Origin: an uncultured Clostridia bacterium
GTDB lineage: Bacteria > Bacillota > Clostridia > Oscillospirales > Acutalibacteraceae
DNA length: 64,000 bases
Assembly (NCBI GenBank): GCA_944380775.1
Contig: CALWIP010000004.1
Coordinates: forward strand, 1-64,000
Direction of reading: 5' to 3'
Shown: positions 33,368 to 41,269 of the stretch, piece by piece
How the letters are laid out: each line of letters opens with the position of its first letter
How positions within the stretch are numbered: position 1 is the first letter of the stretch
The notes under the pieces: generated by a model
What the model was told of the DNA's origin: nothing
Seen by the model: the letters and a program-made list of their open reading frames with translations, nothing else
Databases searched by the model: none
Position numbers and translations under genes: made by a program

Positions 33368-33823
33368 ATGAGGGAACACAATTATTTCCCGCTCTTTTTC
33401 CCCAGCGAAGGGAAAAAGGTGCTGGTGGCGGGCGGCGGGCGCATCGCGGAACGCCGGGTGCGCACGCTGCTGCAATTCCGGTTTTCGGTGACGGTGGCGT
33501 CGCCCTCGCTCACGCCGGGCCTGCAGGCGCTGTGCAGGGCCGGCGCATTTTGTTACCACCCGGGGGAATATACGGCGGCGTGCCTCGACGGCGCGGACCT
33601 CGCGCTCGCCTGCACGGATTCCCCCGAGGCCAACGCGGCGGTCTGCCGCGACGCGCGGGCGCGCGGCATCCCCGCGAACCGCTGCGACGACCGCGCCGCC
33701 TGCGATTTTTATTTCCCGGCCATTGCGGCGGGGGAAACGGTGGTGGCGGGCCTCGCCGGGGACGGCGGGGACCACCGCGCCACCCGCGACGCGGCGGAAC
33801 GGGTAAGGGAGGTATTGCGGTGA
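33368..33823 (+). CDS. sirC: Precorrin-2 dehydrogenase / sirohydrochlorin synthase
   Basis: A 151-residue Met8p/CysG N-terminal-type enzyme that oxidises precorrin-2 to sirohydrochlorin with NAD+. It shows KKVLVAGGGRIAERRVRTLL (dinucleotide site), TVASPSLTPGL, LALACTDSPEANAAVC and CDFYFPAIAAGETVVAG. It lacks the methyltransferase half of CysG, which is supplied by the CobA domain two genes downstream. Its TGA overlaps the GTG of hemC. Confidence 0.92.
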   Translation: MREHNYFPLFFPSEGKKVLVAGGGRIAERRVRTLLQFRFSVTVASPSLTPGLQALCRAGAFCYHPGEYTAACLDGADLALACTDSPEANAAVCRDARARGIPANRCDDRAACDFYFPAIAAGETVVAGLAGDGGDHRATRDAAERVREVLR

Positions 33824-34698
33824 AAATTCGCATCGGGAGCCGGGAGAGCCGGCTCGCCGTCATCCAGGCGGAGCTGCTGATTCGGGAATTGCGGAAAATC
33901 CCCGGGGTGGAGCCGGAGCTGGTCACGATGAAGACCACGGGGGACCGTATCCTGGACCGCACGCTCGACCAAGTGGGCGGCAAAGGCCTGTTTGTCAAGG
34001 AATTGGACGCGGCGCTGCGCGAAGGGCGCGTGGACCTCACCGTACACAGCATGAAGGACCTGCCCGCCGAGCTGCCGGAGGACCTGCCGCTTTTAGCGGT
34101 GTCCCGCCGGGAAGACCCGCGCGACGCGCTGGTGCTGCCCGCGGGCCGCAGCGCGCCGGAGCCGGGCAAGCCCCTCGGCTGCGCAAGCCAAAGGCGGGCG
34201 GCGCAGCTCCCCGCGCTGTTCCCCGGCTTTGCGGTGCGCCCGGTGCGCGGCAACGTGCTCACGCGGCTGGAAAAGCTGGACCGCGGCGAATACGGCGCGC
34301 TGGTGCTGGCGCTGGCCGGCCTCCGCCGGCTCGGCCTGGAAGGGCGCGCCTCCCGCCTGTTTCCGGCAGAGGAACTGCTCCCGGCGGCGTGCCAGGGCAT
34401 TTTGGCCGTGCAGGGCCGCCGGGATTTTGACCGCGCGCTGCTCGCCGGGTTCCACGACGCGGAGGCCGCTTTGGCGGCCCGCGCCGAGCGGGCCTTTGTG
34501 CGCGCGCTCGGCGGCGGGTGCAGCGCCCCGGCGGCGGCCTACGCCGTGCGGGAGGGCGGCCTGCTCTTCCTGCGCGGCTTTGACAAGGGCCCGGACGGCG
34601 TGTGGAAGGGCGGGCTGCGCGGCCCCGCGGAGGAGCCGGAAGCGCTCGGGTTAGCCTTGGCGGAACAGCGGAAGGAGGACGCGGCGCATGGAGCATAG
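33820..34698 (+). CDS. hemC: Porphobilinogen deaminase (hydroxymethylbilane synthase)
   Basis: A 292-residue enzyme that joins four porphobilinogens into hydroxymethylbilane. The start KIRIGSRESRLAVIQAELL, the substrate-site segment TTGDRILDRTLDQVGGKGLF, VHSMKDLPAELP, and the dipyrromethane-cofactor Cys in ALGGGCSAPAAA are all present. GTG start in a GTGA overlap with sirC, SD GGGAGG. Its end overlaps the next gene by 11 bases. Confidence 0.96.
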   Translation: MKIRIGSRESRLAVIQAELLIRELRKIPGVEPELVTMKTTGDRILDRTLDQVGGKGLFVKELDAALREGRVDLTVHSMKDLPAELPEDLPLLAVSRREDPRDALVLPAGRSAPEPGKPLGCASQRRAAQLPALFPGFAVRPVRGNVLTRLEKLDRGEYGALVLALAGLRRLGLEGRASRLFPAEELLPAACQGILAVQGRRDFDRALLAGFHDAEAALAARAERAFVRALGGGCSAPAAAYAVREGGLLFLRGFDKGPDGVWKGGLRGPAEEPEALGLALAEQRKEDAAHGA

Positions 34699-36172
34699 CG
34701 GTAAGGTCTGGCTGGTGGGCGCGGGCCCGGGCGACCCGGGCTTGATGACGCTCAAGGGCGCGCGCGTGCTCGCGCAGGCGGACACCGTCGTCTACGACCG
34801 CCTTTTGAGCCCGGCCATTTTGGAGAACATCCCCGCCGGGGCGCGGCGCATCGACGTGGGAAAGCGCGCGGGGGACCACCCCGTGCCGCAAGGGGAAATC
34901 AACCGCATCCTGCTCGAGGAAGCGCGCGCCGGGCGGCGCGTGGTGCGGCTCAAGGGAGGCGACCCGTTCGTCTTCGGGCGCGGCGGCGAGGAATTGGAAT
35001 TATTGCAGGCTGAAAACATCCCGTTTGAGGTGGTGCCGGGCGTCACCTCCGCCGTCGCGGCGGCGGCCTACGCGGGCATCCCGGTGACGCACCGGGATTT
35101 CTGCTCGTCGTTCCACGTTGTCACCGGGCACGCCCGGGCGGGCGGCGCGCTGCATTTGGATTTCGAGGCGCTCGCGCGGCTCGGCGGCACGCTCGTCTTT
35201 TTGATGGCGGTCTCCCACGCGCCGCAGCTCGCGGCCGGGTTGCTCGCCGCCGGGATGGACCCGCAAACGCCGTGCGCGGTTGTCGAAAACGGGACCTGGC
35301 CGTCGCAGCGCAGCTTTCCCGCCACGCTGGAGACGCTGCCGCGCGTGCTGGAAGAAAACCGGGTCTGCTCCCCGGCGGTGCTGCTCGTCGGGCGCGTGTG
35401 CGCGCTGGCGGGGAAATTCAACTGGTTTGAGCGCCTGCCGCTGCACGGCGTGCGCGTGCTCGTCACGTCTCCCAGCGCCAAGCAGCCGGAGCTGCTCTCC
35501 CTTTTGCGGGCGCTCGGCGCAGACGCCGCCGGGTTCCCCTGCATCCGCACGGAGCCGCTGCCGGCGGGACGTCTCCCGCTGGAGGATGCGGACGCGCTGG
35601 CCTTCACCAGCGCGGCGGGCGTGGACGCCTTTTTCTCCCTCCTGCGGGCGGAGGGGCGCGACGCGCGCGCGCTGGCCGGGAAGAAAATTTTCTGCGTGGG
35701 GCCGAAAACCGCCGCCGCGTGCGGGGCGCACGGCATCCTCGCCGATTTTGCCCCCGCCGTGGCCGACGGCGAGCACCTCGGCCGCGCGCTGGCTGCGCGC
35801 GGGGAGGCCGGGCCGGGCAAGCGTTTCCTGCTGCTGCGGGCCGAGTCCGCCTCGCCGGAGCTGCCCGCCCTGCTGCGGGCCTCCGGCGCGCAGGTGACCG
35901 AGCTGCCCGTGTACCGCACGCTGCCCGCGGCGGCCGGGGAAATCCCGGACCCCGCCGGGTTCGACTGGATTGCCTTTACCAGCGCGAGCGCGGTGGCCTC
36001 CTTTGCGCAGGCGCTCGGCCGGACGGATCTTTCCGGCATGCGCGCGCTGTGCATCGGCGAGAAGACCGCCGCGCGGGCGCGGGCGCTCGGGATGACGGCA
36101 TTGGTATCAAAAGAGGCGTCCCTGCCTGCCATGGCGCAGGCGCTCGCCGCGGAAGGAAGGAGCGATTCCTGA
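34688..36172 (+). CDS. cobA-hemD: Uroporphyrinogen-III C-methyltransferase / uroporphyrinogen-III synthase fusion
   Basis: A 494-residue two-domain enzyme common in Clostridia. Residues about 1-245 are the SAM-dependent CobA methyltransferase (VGAGPGDPGLMTLKGARVL, RLKGGDPFVFGRGGEEL, VVPGVTSAVAAAAYAGIPVTHR) that makes precorrin-2. Residues about 250-494 are HemD, which cyclises hydroxymethylbilane to uroporphyrinogen III (VLVTSPSAKQPELL, LAFTSAAGVDAFF, and a late IAFTSASAVASF). Fusing the two channels uroporphyrinogen III straight to methylation. Coupled to hemC upstream and hemB downstream (TGATG). Confidence 0.95.
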   Translation: MEHSGKVWLVGAGPGDPGLMTLKGARVLAQADTVVYDRLLSPAILENIPAGARRIDVGKRAGDHPVPQGEINRILLEEARAGRRVVRLKGGDPFVFGRGGEELELLQAENIPFEVVPGVTSAVAAAAYAGIPVTHRDFCSSFHVVTGHARAGGALHLDFEALARLGGTLVFLMAVSHAPQLAAGLLAAGMDPQTPCAVVENGTWPSQRSFPATLETLPRVLEENRVCSPAVLLVGRVCALAGKFNWFERLPLHGVRVLVTSPSAKQPELLSLLRALGADAAGFPCIRTEPLPAGRLPLEDADALAFTSAAGVDAFFSLLRAEGRDARALAGKKIFCVGPKTAAACGAHGILADFAPAVADGEHLGRALAARGEAGPGKRFLLLRAESASPELPALLRASGAQVTELPVYRTLPAAAGEIPDPAGFDWIAFTSASAVASFAQALGRTDLSGMRALCIGEKTAARARALGMTALVSKEASLPAMAQALAAEGRSDS

Positions 36173-37146
36173 TGGAAATCAGGCCGAGAAGATTACGGGA
36201 AAACGCCGCGGTGCGCGGCATGGCGCGGGAAACAAGGCTCTCGCCGAAGAGCCTTATTTACCCGCTGTTCCTGGAGGAGGGAGGCGGCAAGGAGCCGATC
36301 CCTTCCTTGGACGGGCAGTTCCGCTACGGCCCGGACCGCGCCGCGGAGGCGGTGGAGCGCGCGCTCGCCTGCGGCGTGGATAAATTTTTGCTCTTCGGCA
36401 TCCCGAAGGAGAAGGACCCGCTCGGCTCCGGCGCTTACGCCGGAAACGGCGTGGTGCAGCAGGGCCTGCGCGCGCTGCGCGCCCGGTACCCGGAAATCCT
36501 GCTCGTCACGGACGTGTGCATGTGCGAATACACCTCGCACGGCCACTGCGGCATCCTCTCCGGGCGCGAGGTGGACAACGACGCCACCCTACCCTACCTG
36601 GCGCGCACGGCGCTTTCCCACGCGCAGGCGGGGGCCGATATCGTCGCGCCCTCCGACATGATGGACGGCCGCGTCGCCGCCATCCGGAAAATGCTCGACG
36701 AAAACGGGTTTTCGCGGGTTTCCATCCTCTCTTACGCGGTGAAATACGCCTCGTCGTTCTACGGGCCGTTCCGCGAGGCGGCGGGCTCCGCGCCGGGCTT
36801 TGGCGACCGCCGCGGCTACCAGATGGATTACCACAACAAAAAGGAAGCCCTCCGCGAGGCCGCGCTCGACGAGGCCGAGGGCGCCGACATGCTCATGGTC
36901 AAGCCCGCGATGTCGTACCTCGACATTGTGCGCGCCGTGGCGGAGCGCACGAACCTGCCGCTGGCGGCCTACAGCGTGAGCGGCGAATACGCGATGATCA
37001 AAGCGGCGGGGCGGCTCGGCCTCGCGGACGAATACGGCCTGATGTGTGAGAGCGCGGTCTCCGTGTTCCGCGCCGGCGCGGGGATCTTGATCTCCTATTT
37101 TGCGCCGGAGATTGCAAAGGCCATCCAAAAAGGGGATATCGGATAA
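36172..37146 (+). CDS. hemB: Delta-aminolevulinic acid dehydratase (porphobilinogen synthase)
   Basis: A 324-residue enzyme condensing two 5-aminolevulinates to porphobilinogen. The zinc Cys cluster is intact (TDVCMCEYTSHGHCGIL), and both active-site lysines are visible (SYAVKYASSFYGPF and MLMVKPAMSYLDI). The start RPRRLRENAAVRGMARET is typical. Its ATG shares a base with the previous stop, and its TAA overlaps the hemL ATG (TAATG). Confidence 0.96.
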   Translation: MEIRPRRLRENAAVRGMARETRLSPKSLIYPLFLEEGGGKEPIPSLDGQFRYGPDRAAEAVERALACGVDKFLLFGIPKEKDPLGSGAYAGNGVVQQGLRALRARYPEILLVTDVCMCEYTSHGHCGILSGREVDNDATLPYLARTALSHAQAGADIVAPSDMMDGRVAAIRKMLDENGFSRVSILSYAVKYASSFYGPFREAAGSAPGFGDRRGYQMDYHNKKEALREAALDEAEGADMLMVKPAMSYLDIVRAVAERTNLPLAAYSVSGEYAMIKAAGRLGLADEYGLMCESAVSVFRAGAGILISYFAPEIAKAIQKGDIG

Positions 37147-38432
37147 TGGGACGTTCGGAAGAATTCTTCGCGCGCGCCAAGCGGGTCCTGCCGGGCGGCG
37201 TGAACAGCCCGGTGCGGGCGTTCGGCTCGGTGGGCGGTGTGCCGCGCTTTGTGCGGCGCGGCCTGGGCAGCCGCATTGTGGACGAAGACGGCAAGGAATA
37301 CCTCGACCTGGTGTGCTCGTGGGGGCCGCTGCTGCTGGGCCACGCGGCGCAGCCGGCGCTGGACGCGGCCCGCGCCGCGATGGAAAACGGGCTGACCTTC
37401 GGCGCGCCGACCGCCGCCGAGGTGGAGATTGCCGAGCTCATCACGCAAAACGTGCCGCATGTGGAGATGATCCGCATGGTGAACAGCGGCACCGAGGCCG
37501 TCATGAGCGCGCTGCGTGTGGCGCGCGGCTTTACCGGCCGGGACAAGGTCATCAAATTTTCCGGCTGCTACCACGGCCACTGCGACAGCATGCTCGTCAA
37601 GGCCGGCTCCGGCGCGCTCACCTTCGGCCGCCCGAACAGCGCGGGCGTCACGGCGGGCGCGGCGGCGGACACGCTGCTGGCTGCCTACAACGACCCGCAG
37701 AGCGTGGAGCGCCTGTTCCGCGAAAACCCCGGCCAGGTAGCCTGCGTCATTGTGGAGCCGGTGGCGGCGAATATGGGCGTCGTGCCGCCGCAGGACGGGT
37801 TTTTGCAGGCGCTGCGCCGCCTCTGCGACGAAAACGGCGCGCTTTTGATCTTCGACGAGGTCATCACGGGCTTCCGGCTCTGCTTTGGCGGCGCGGCGCA
37901 GGCCTTCGGCGTCACGCCGGACCTCGTCACCTACGGCAAGATTATCGGCGGCGGGATGCCGGTGGGCGCTTACGGCGGCCGCCGCGAGATCATGGAAATG
38001 GTCTCCCCGCTCGGGCCGGTGTACCAGGCGGGCACGCTCTCCGGCAACCCGGTGGCCATGGCGGCGGGCCTGGCCACGCTGCGCGCGCTGCACGAGCGCC
38101 CGGAGCTTTACAGCCGCGTGAACCGCCTCGGCGCGCTGCTGCGCGGCGAGCTGGAAAACCGCCTCGGGCCGTCCTGCGCGGTGACGGGCGTGGGTTCCCT
38201 CTGCTGCGTCTTCTTCACGCCCGGCCCGGTGCGCTGCTATGAGGACGCCCAGCGCGCCGACACGGCGCAGTACGCCCGGTTCTTCCACTACGCGCTGGAC
38301 CACGGCCTCTACCTCGCGCCCGCGCAGTTTGAGGCGATGTTCCTCAGCGCCGCGCACACAGAAGAGGACGTGAGGTTCGCCGCCGGCGTCATTGCGGACG
38401 CCGCGGCCTATGCAAAGGAGGGGGACGCATGA
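37146..38432 (+). CDS. hemL: Glutamate-1-semialdehyde 2,1-aminomutase
   Basis: A 428-residue PLP enzyme converting glutamate-1-semialdehyde to 5-aminolevulinate. It shows FARAKRVLPGGVNSPVRAF, MVNSGTEAVMSALRVARG, SGCYHGHCDSMLVKAGSG, FDEVITGFRLCFGGAAQ and the PLP lysine in VTYGKIIGGGMPVGAYGG. Full length. Translationally coupled on both sides. Confidence 0.96.
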   Translation: MGRSEEFFARAKRVLPGGVNSPVRAFGSVGGVPRFVRRGLGSRIVDEDGKEYLDLVCSWGPLLLGHAAQPALDAARAAMENGLTFGAPTAAEVEIAELITQNVPHVEMIRMVNSGTEAVMSALRVARGFTGRDKVIKFSGCYHGHCDSMLVKAGSGALTFGRPNSAGVTAGAAADTLLAAYNDPQSVERLFRENPGQVACVIVEPVAANMGVVPPQDGFLQALRRLCDENGALLIFDEVITGFRLCFGGAAQAFGVTPDLVTYGKIIGGGMPVGAYGGRREIMEMVSPLGPVYQAGTLSGNPVAMAAGLATLRALHERPELYSRVNRLGALLRGELENRLGPSCAVTGVGSLCCVFFTPGPVRCYEDAQRADTAQYARFFHYALDHGLYLAPAQFEAMFLSAAHTEEDVRFAAGVIADAAAYAKEGDA

Positions 38433-38791
38433 AGGGCGTTTTGATTTTGGCGCACGGCAGCCGTGTGCCGGAGACCAAGAAGACCATTGAATCCGTGGCG
38501 GAGCAGGTGCGCGCCGGCCTGCCGGGCGTCCCGGTGCAGATTGCCTACATGGAATTCTGCCAGGATAATATCCGCGGCGGCATTGAAAAGCTCGCCGCGC
38601 AGGGCGTGGACGAGATCCTCGCCGCGCCGTATTTCCTCTTCGAGGGAATCCATATCCATGAGGATATCCCGCGGGAGATTGAGCAAATTTTACGGGATTT
38701 CCCCGGCGTCACGCTGCGGATGGGCCGCACGCTCGGCGCGGACCCGCGCCTTGCCGCCATTTTGCTCGACCGCATCCACGAGATGCTGTAA
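38429..38791 (+). CDS. cbiX: Sirohydrochlorin cobalto/ferrochelatase, small CbiX type
   Basis: A 120-residue single-domain class II chelatase (CbiX-S/SirB-like) inserting Co2+ or Fe2+ into sirohydrochlorin. The two metal-site His regions are LAHGSRVPET and GIHIHEDIP. With cbiL in the same operon, cobalt insertion for cobalamin is the likely use; iron for siroheme is possible. Being half the length of SirB, it should dimerise to form the active site. It overlaps hemL by 4 bases. Confidence 0.88.
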   Translation: MKGVLILAHGSRVPETKKTIESVAEQVRAGLPGVPVQIAYMEFCQDNIRGGIEKLAAQGVDEILAAPYFLFEGIHIHEDIPREIEQILRDFPGVTLRMGRTLGADPRLAAILLDRIHEML

Positions 38792-38822
38792 CCCCGGCGC
38801 GCCGGAGAAAAGGAGCCCCCAC

Positions 38823-40076
38823 ATGGAACAGGAACGTTTTTTGCTGCTGGCCGTGCAGGCCGGCCCAGAGGAGGATGTGGAGGCCTCGCTGCGCGAGCTG
38901 GAGGCCCTGGCCGCGACGGCCGGGGCGGAAACCGCCGGCTGGCTCATCCAGCGCAGGGAGGCGCCGCACCCCGGCGCGTACCTCGGCAAGGGCAAACTGG
39001 AGGAAGCGCGGGAGGCGCTGGCGGCGCTGGACGCGACCGGCGTGCTCTGCGACGACGAGCTCTCCCCCGCGCAGATGTACCATTTGCAGGAGGCGCTGGA
39101 CTGCAAGGTGCTCGACCGCACGCTCCTCATCCTCGACATCTTCGCGCGGCACGCCTCCACCCGTGAGGGCAAATTGCAGGTGGAGCTCGCGCAGCTGCAA
39201 TACCGCGCCGCGCACCTGGCCGGTTCCGGCGCCGCGCTCTCGCGCCTGGGCGGCGGCATCGGCACGCGCGGCCCGGGCGAGAAAAAGCTGGAGATCGACC
39301 GCCGGCTCATCCGCAGCCGCATCCACGCGCTGAAAGAGGAGCTCGACGGCGTCGTGCGGCACCGCGCGCTGCTGCGCAGCCAGCGGGAACGCGCCCGCCG
39401 CCCCACCGCGGCGCTGGTGGGCTACACCTCGGTGGGGAAATCCGCGCTGTTCCGCCGCCTGACCGGCGCGGACGTGCTCGAAGACCCCAAGCTCTTCGCC
39501 ACGCTGGACACCACCACGCGGACGCTCACGCTGCCCGGCAGCAAACAGGAAATCCTGCTCACCGACACGGTCGGGTTCATCCGCAAGCTGCCGCACCATT
39601 TGATCGAGGCGTTCCAGAGCACGCTGGAAGAAGCCTGCTACGCCGACGTGCTCCTCCACGTGCAGGACGCGTCCAGCCCGCAGCTTCTCGCCCAGCAGGA
39701 GGTCGTGTACCAGACGCTTGCAAAGCTGGGCGCGGCGGGCAAGCCGGTCATCGCCGTATTCAACAAGATGGACCTGAACGCGGAAGCGCCCCAGCTGCGC
39801 GATTTGCAGGCGGAAACGTCACTGGCAGCGTCCGCCGCCACCGGCGAGGGCCTCGGCCGCCTCTGCGGCGCGCTCGAACGCACGCTGCGCGCCCGCGCCC
39901 GCTACCTGGAGGGCGTGCTGCCCTACGGCCAGGGCGGCCTGCTGCAGGAGCTGCGCGCGCTCGGCGAATTGCAGGAGGAACAGTACCTGCCCGAGGGCGT
40001 GGCGGTGCGCGCGTATGCGCCGGAAGCCCTGTACGGCAAATTGCTGCCGCACCTTCGCCCGCTCCCGCGCGGATGA
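38823..40076 (+). CDS. hflX: GTPase HflX
   Basis: A 417-residue ribosome-associated GTPase that splits or rescues stalled ribosomes under stress. An N-terminal HflX domain (about 1-175, with GAYLGKGKLEEAREAL and GGIGTRGPGEKKLEIDRR) precedes the GTPase domain: G1 GYTSVGKSALF, G3 DTVGFIRKLPHHLIEAFQST, G4 NKMD. Last gene of the tetrapyrrole transcript, 31 bases after cbiX, with no metabolic link. It probably just shares the promoter. Confidence 0.95.
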   Translation: MEQERFLLLAVQAGPEEDVEASLRELEALAATAGAETAGWLIQRREAPHPGAYLGKGKLEEAREALAALDATGVLCDDELSPAQMYHLQEALDCKVLDRTLLILDIFARHASTREGKLQVELAQLQYRAAHLAGSGAALSRLGGGIGTRGPGEKKLEIDRRLIRSRIHALKEELDGVVRHRALLRSQRERARRPTAALVGYTSVGKSALFRRLTGADVLEDPKLFATLDTTTRTLTLPGSKQEILLTDTVGFIRKLPHHLIEAFQSTLEEACYADVLLHVQDASSPQLLAQQEVVYQTLAKLGAAGKPVIAVFNKMDLNAEAPQLRDLQAETSLAASAATGEGLGRLCGALERTLRARARYLEGVLPYGQGGLLQELRALGELQEEQYLPEGVAVRAYAPEALYGKLLPHLRPLPRG

Positions 40077-40123
40077 ATCTTTATCCATTCTTTTTGAATA
40101 AATTTGCAAAACAAATCAAAAGG

Positions 40124-40169
40124 AAACGCGCCCCGGCGGGAAACCCCCGCTTTTGAGGCGCGTTTTTTG
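40124..40169. terminator. Terminator between hflX and the flavin reductase gene
   Basis: Outer stem ACGCGCC / GGCGCGT with an inner GCGGG/CCCGC hairpin and TTTTTT on the plus strand. A weaker T run on the minus strand suggests it serves both convergent genes. Confidence 0.8.
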
Positions 40170-40206
40170 TGTTTTGGAACGGTCCCCTGCCGGGCGGCGG
40201 GGAAAA

Positions 40207-40710
40207 TTATTCTTTTACCAGCACTTTGACAATCTCGCCCACGAAGACCTTGTGGTAATCCTTTTCGCCATACCAGCGGGCGTCCTGCGTGCGGTCGAGG
40301 AACTCCTCCGGCTCAATGGAGCCGCGGTACAGCTTGCGGCACACCAGCACCAGCTCCGCCTGCTCGAAATACGGCGCTTCCGCGGTGAACGCGGGGGTCA
40401 GGCCGGTTTCCTCCGCCTTGTCAATCTCACGGCCGGAGCGCGTGCCGCAGACGTTGAGCGCCTCCCGGTACTGCTCGGGCAAAAAGCTGAGCGTGTAGTA
40501 GTCCTCGCGGTCCATAAACTCCAGTGTGTAGCGCTGCGGGCGCACGAACACAAAGCTCACGTCTTTGCCCCAGAGCACGCCCAGGCCGCCCCAGCTCGCC
40601 GTCATCGTATTGTAGGAACCTTCGCGTCCCGCCGTCACCAGCATCCACTGCCGGCCGATGGCTCCGAACGGGTTGACCGCCAGCTCCTCCGGTTTTTTCT
40701 CTACAAACAT
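40207..40710 (-). CDS. Flavin reductase family protein
   Basis: A 167-residue FMN-binding split-barrel protein, with NTMTASWGGLGVLWGKDVSFVF (FMN-phosphate contact) and FMDREDYYTLSFLP typical of the group common in gut Firmicutes. It may act as a flavin reductase or an electron carrier; the partner is unknown. The ATG at 40708-40710 follows AAAGGAGGG. Larger frames upstream (to 41020) have no ribosome site and repeat-derived composition, so they are ignored. Confidence 0.88.
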   Translation of the reverse strand: MFVEKKPEELAVNPFGAIGRQWMLVTAGREGSYNTMTASWGGLGVLWGKDVSFVFVRPQRYTLEFMDREDYYTLSFLPEQYREALNVCGTRSGREIDKAEETGLTPAFTAEAPYFEQAELVLVCRKLYRGSIEPEEFLDRTQDARWYGEKDYHKVFVGEIVKVLVKE

Positions 40711-40730
40711 CGGATTCCCTCCTTTTTTTG

Positions 40731-40835
40731 CGCCGCGCCAGGCTGAGCCTGGACGCACGCCGCGCGCGGGGCGTTGCTGGCTGGGGTTCCGCGCAGAGCG
40801 CGCGAGAGAAAGGGGCCGCTCCCGTGAATTTTCGG
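40731..40835. repeat. GC-rich dispersed repeat, copy B
   Basis: Inverted relative to copy A (130-260). The 21 bases at 40792-40812 are identical to 145-165, and the CAGGCT-AGCCTG dyad (40740-40752), the CGCGCGCGG box and the CTGGCTGG stretch also align. It forms most of the leader just before the flavin reductase gene. Confidence 0.5.
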
Positions 40836-41030
40836 GCGGTGTCCTTTCCTTCTGCCGGTTTTCTCGCGCCGGACACCCGGGCCGCGTGTTTCGCAACCGG
40901 TTGGACCGCGGGCGAAAATAGAACCGTTTTTCTGCGCGGTGAGGCCGTCAGGCCGCCATGCGCGGCCCGCCCACCGCAGGTGCGCGGGAAGGCCGTAGGC
41001 CGAAGGCGCGACATAAACATACCTGCGGGT

Positions 41031-41058
41031 ATTATACCACGAATTCCGCGTTTTGCAA
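41031..41058 (-). promoter_or_regulatory. Promoter with a long leader for the flavin reductase gene
   Basis: Minus strand TTGCAA (41053-41058), 16 bases, TATAAT (41031-41036) with extended TGG. The predicted start near 41024 leaves a 5' untranslated region of about 315 bases containing several GC-rich hairpins and repeat copy B. I recognise no riboswitch class. This and the argG control region account for the 559-base gap 40711-41269. Confidence 0.6.
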
Positions 41059-41141
41059 GGGGAAAAGCGCCGCGCGGCGTTCCGCCGTATTGTCTAAGAA
41101 ATCCGTGCGCGACGCGTGAAATTTATCGAGAACGGACAAGA

Positions 41142-41155
41142 TGAATAATTATTCA
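41142..41155. promoter_or_regulatory. ARG box (ArgR/AhrC operator)
   Basis: Perfect palindrome TGAATAATTATTCA, which fits the arginine-repressor consensus TGAATWWWWATTCA at every position. It ends 8 bases before the argG -35 box. ArgR with arginine bound would block the operon. argR itself is not in this window. A second poor half-site (TGAAATTTAT) starts at 41117. Confidence 0.8.
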
Positions 41156-41163
41156 AAAAGATC

Positions 41164-41191
41164 TTGATTTCTTCCTTAAAGGGTGTATAAT
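41164..41191 (+). promoter_or_regulatory. Promoter of the arginine operon
   Basis: TTGATT (41164-41169), 16 bases, TATAAT (41186-41191). The 72-base leader contains a perfect 16-base palindrome (41234-41249, AGGGCCC arms) just before the SD. Confidence 0.75.
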
Positions 41192-41269
41192 GGTTTCATC
41201 GCGGTTTTCCCGCTTTCATTTGTATTAGGACACAGGGCCCGCGGGCCCTTGAGGGAAGGGGTTTCACCA

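Noticed and set aside
40427..41020. Open frame of 197 codons upstream of and overlapping the flavin reductase gene
   Set aside because: No ribosome site, composition of repeat DNA, and it overlaps the real gene in another frame.
41117..41130. Second ARG box
   Set aside because: Only the left half resembles the consensus, and its distance to the good box (25 bases centre to centre) does not match paired operators.
41234..41249. Palindrome in the argG leader as a riboswitch or attenuator
   Set aside because: A single short GC stem without a T run or alternative fold; noted only as a leader hairpin.
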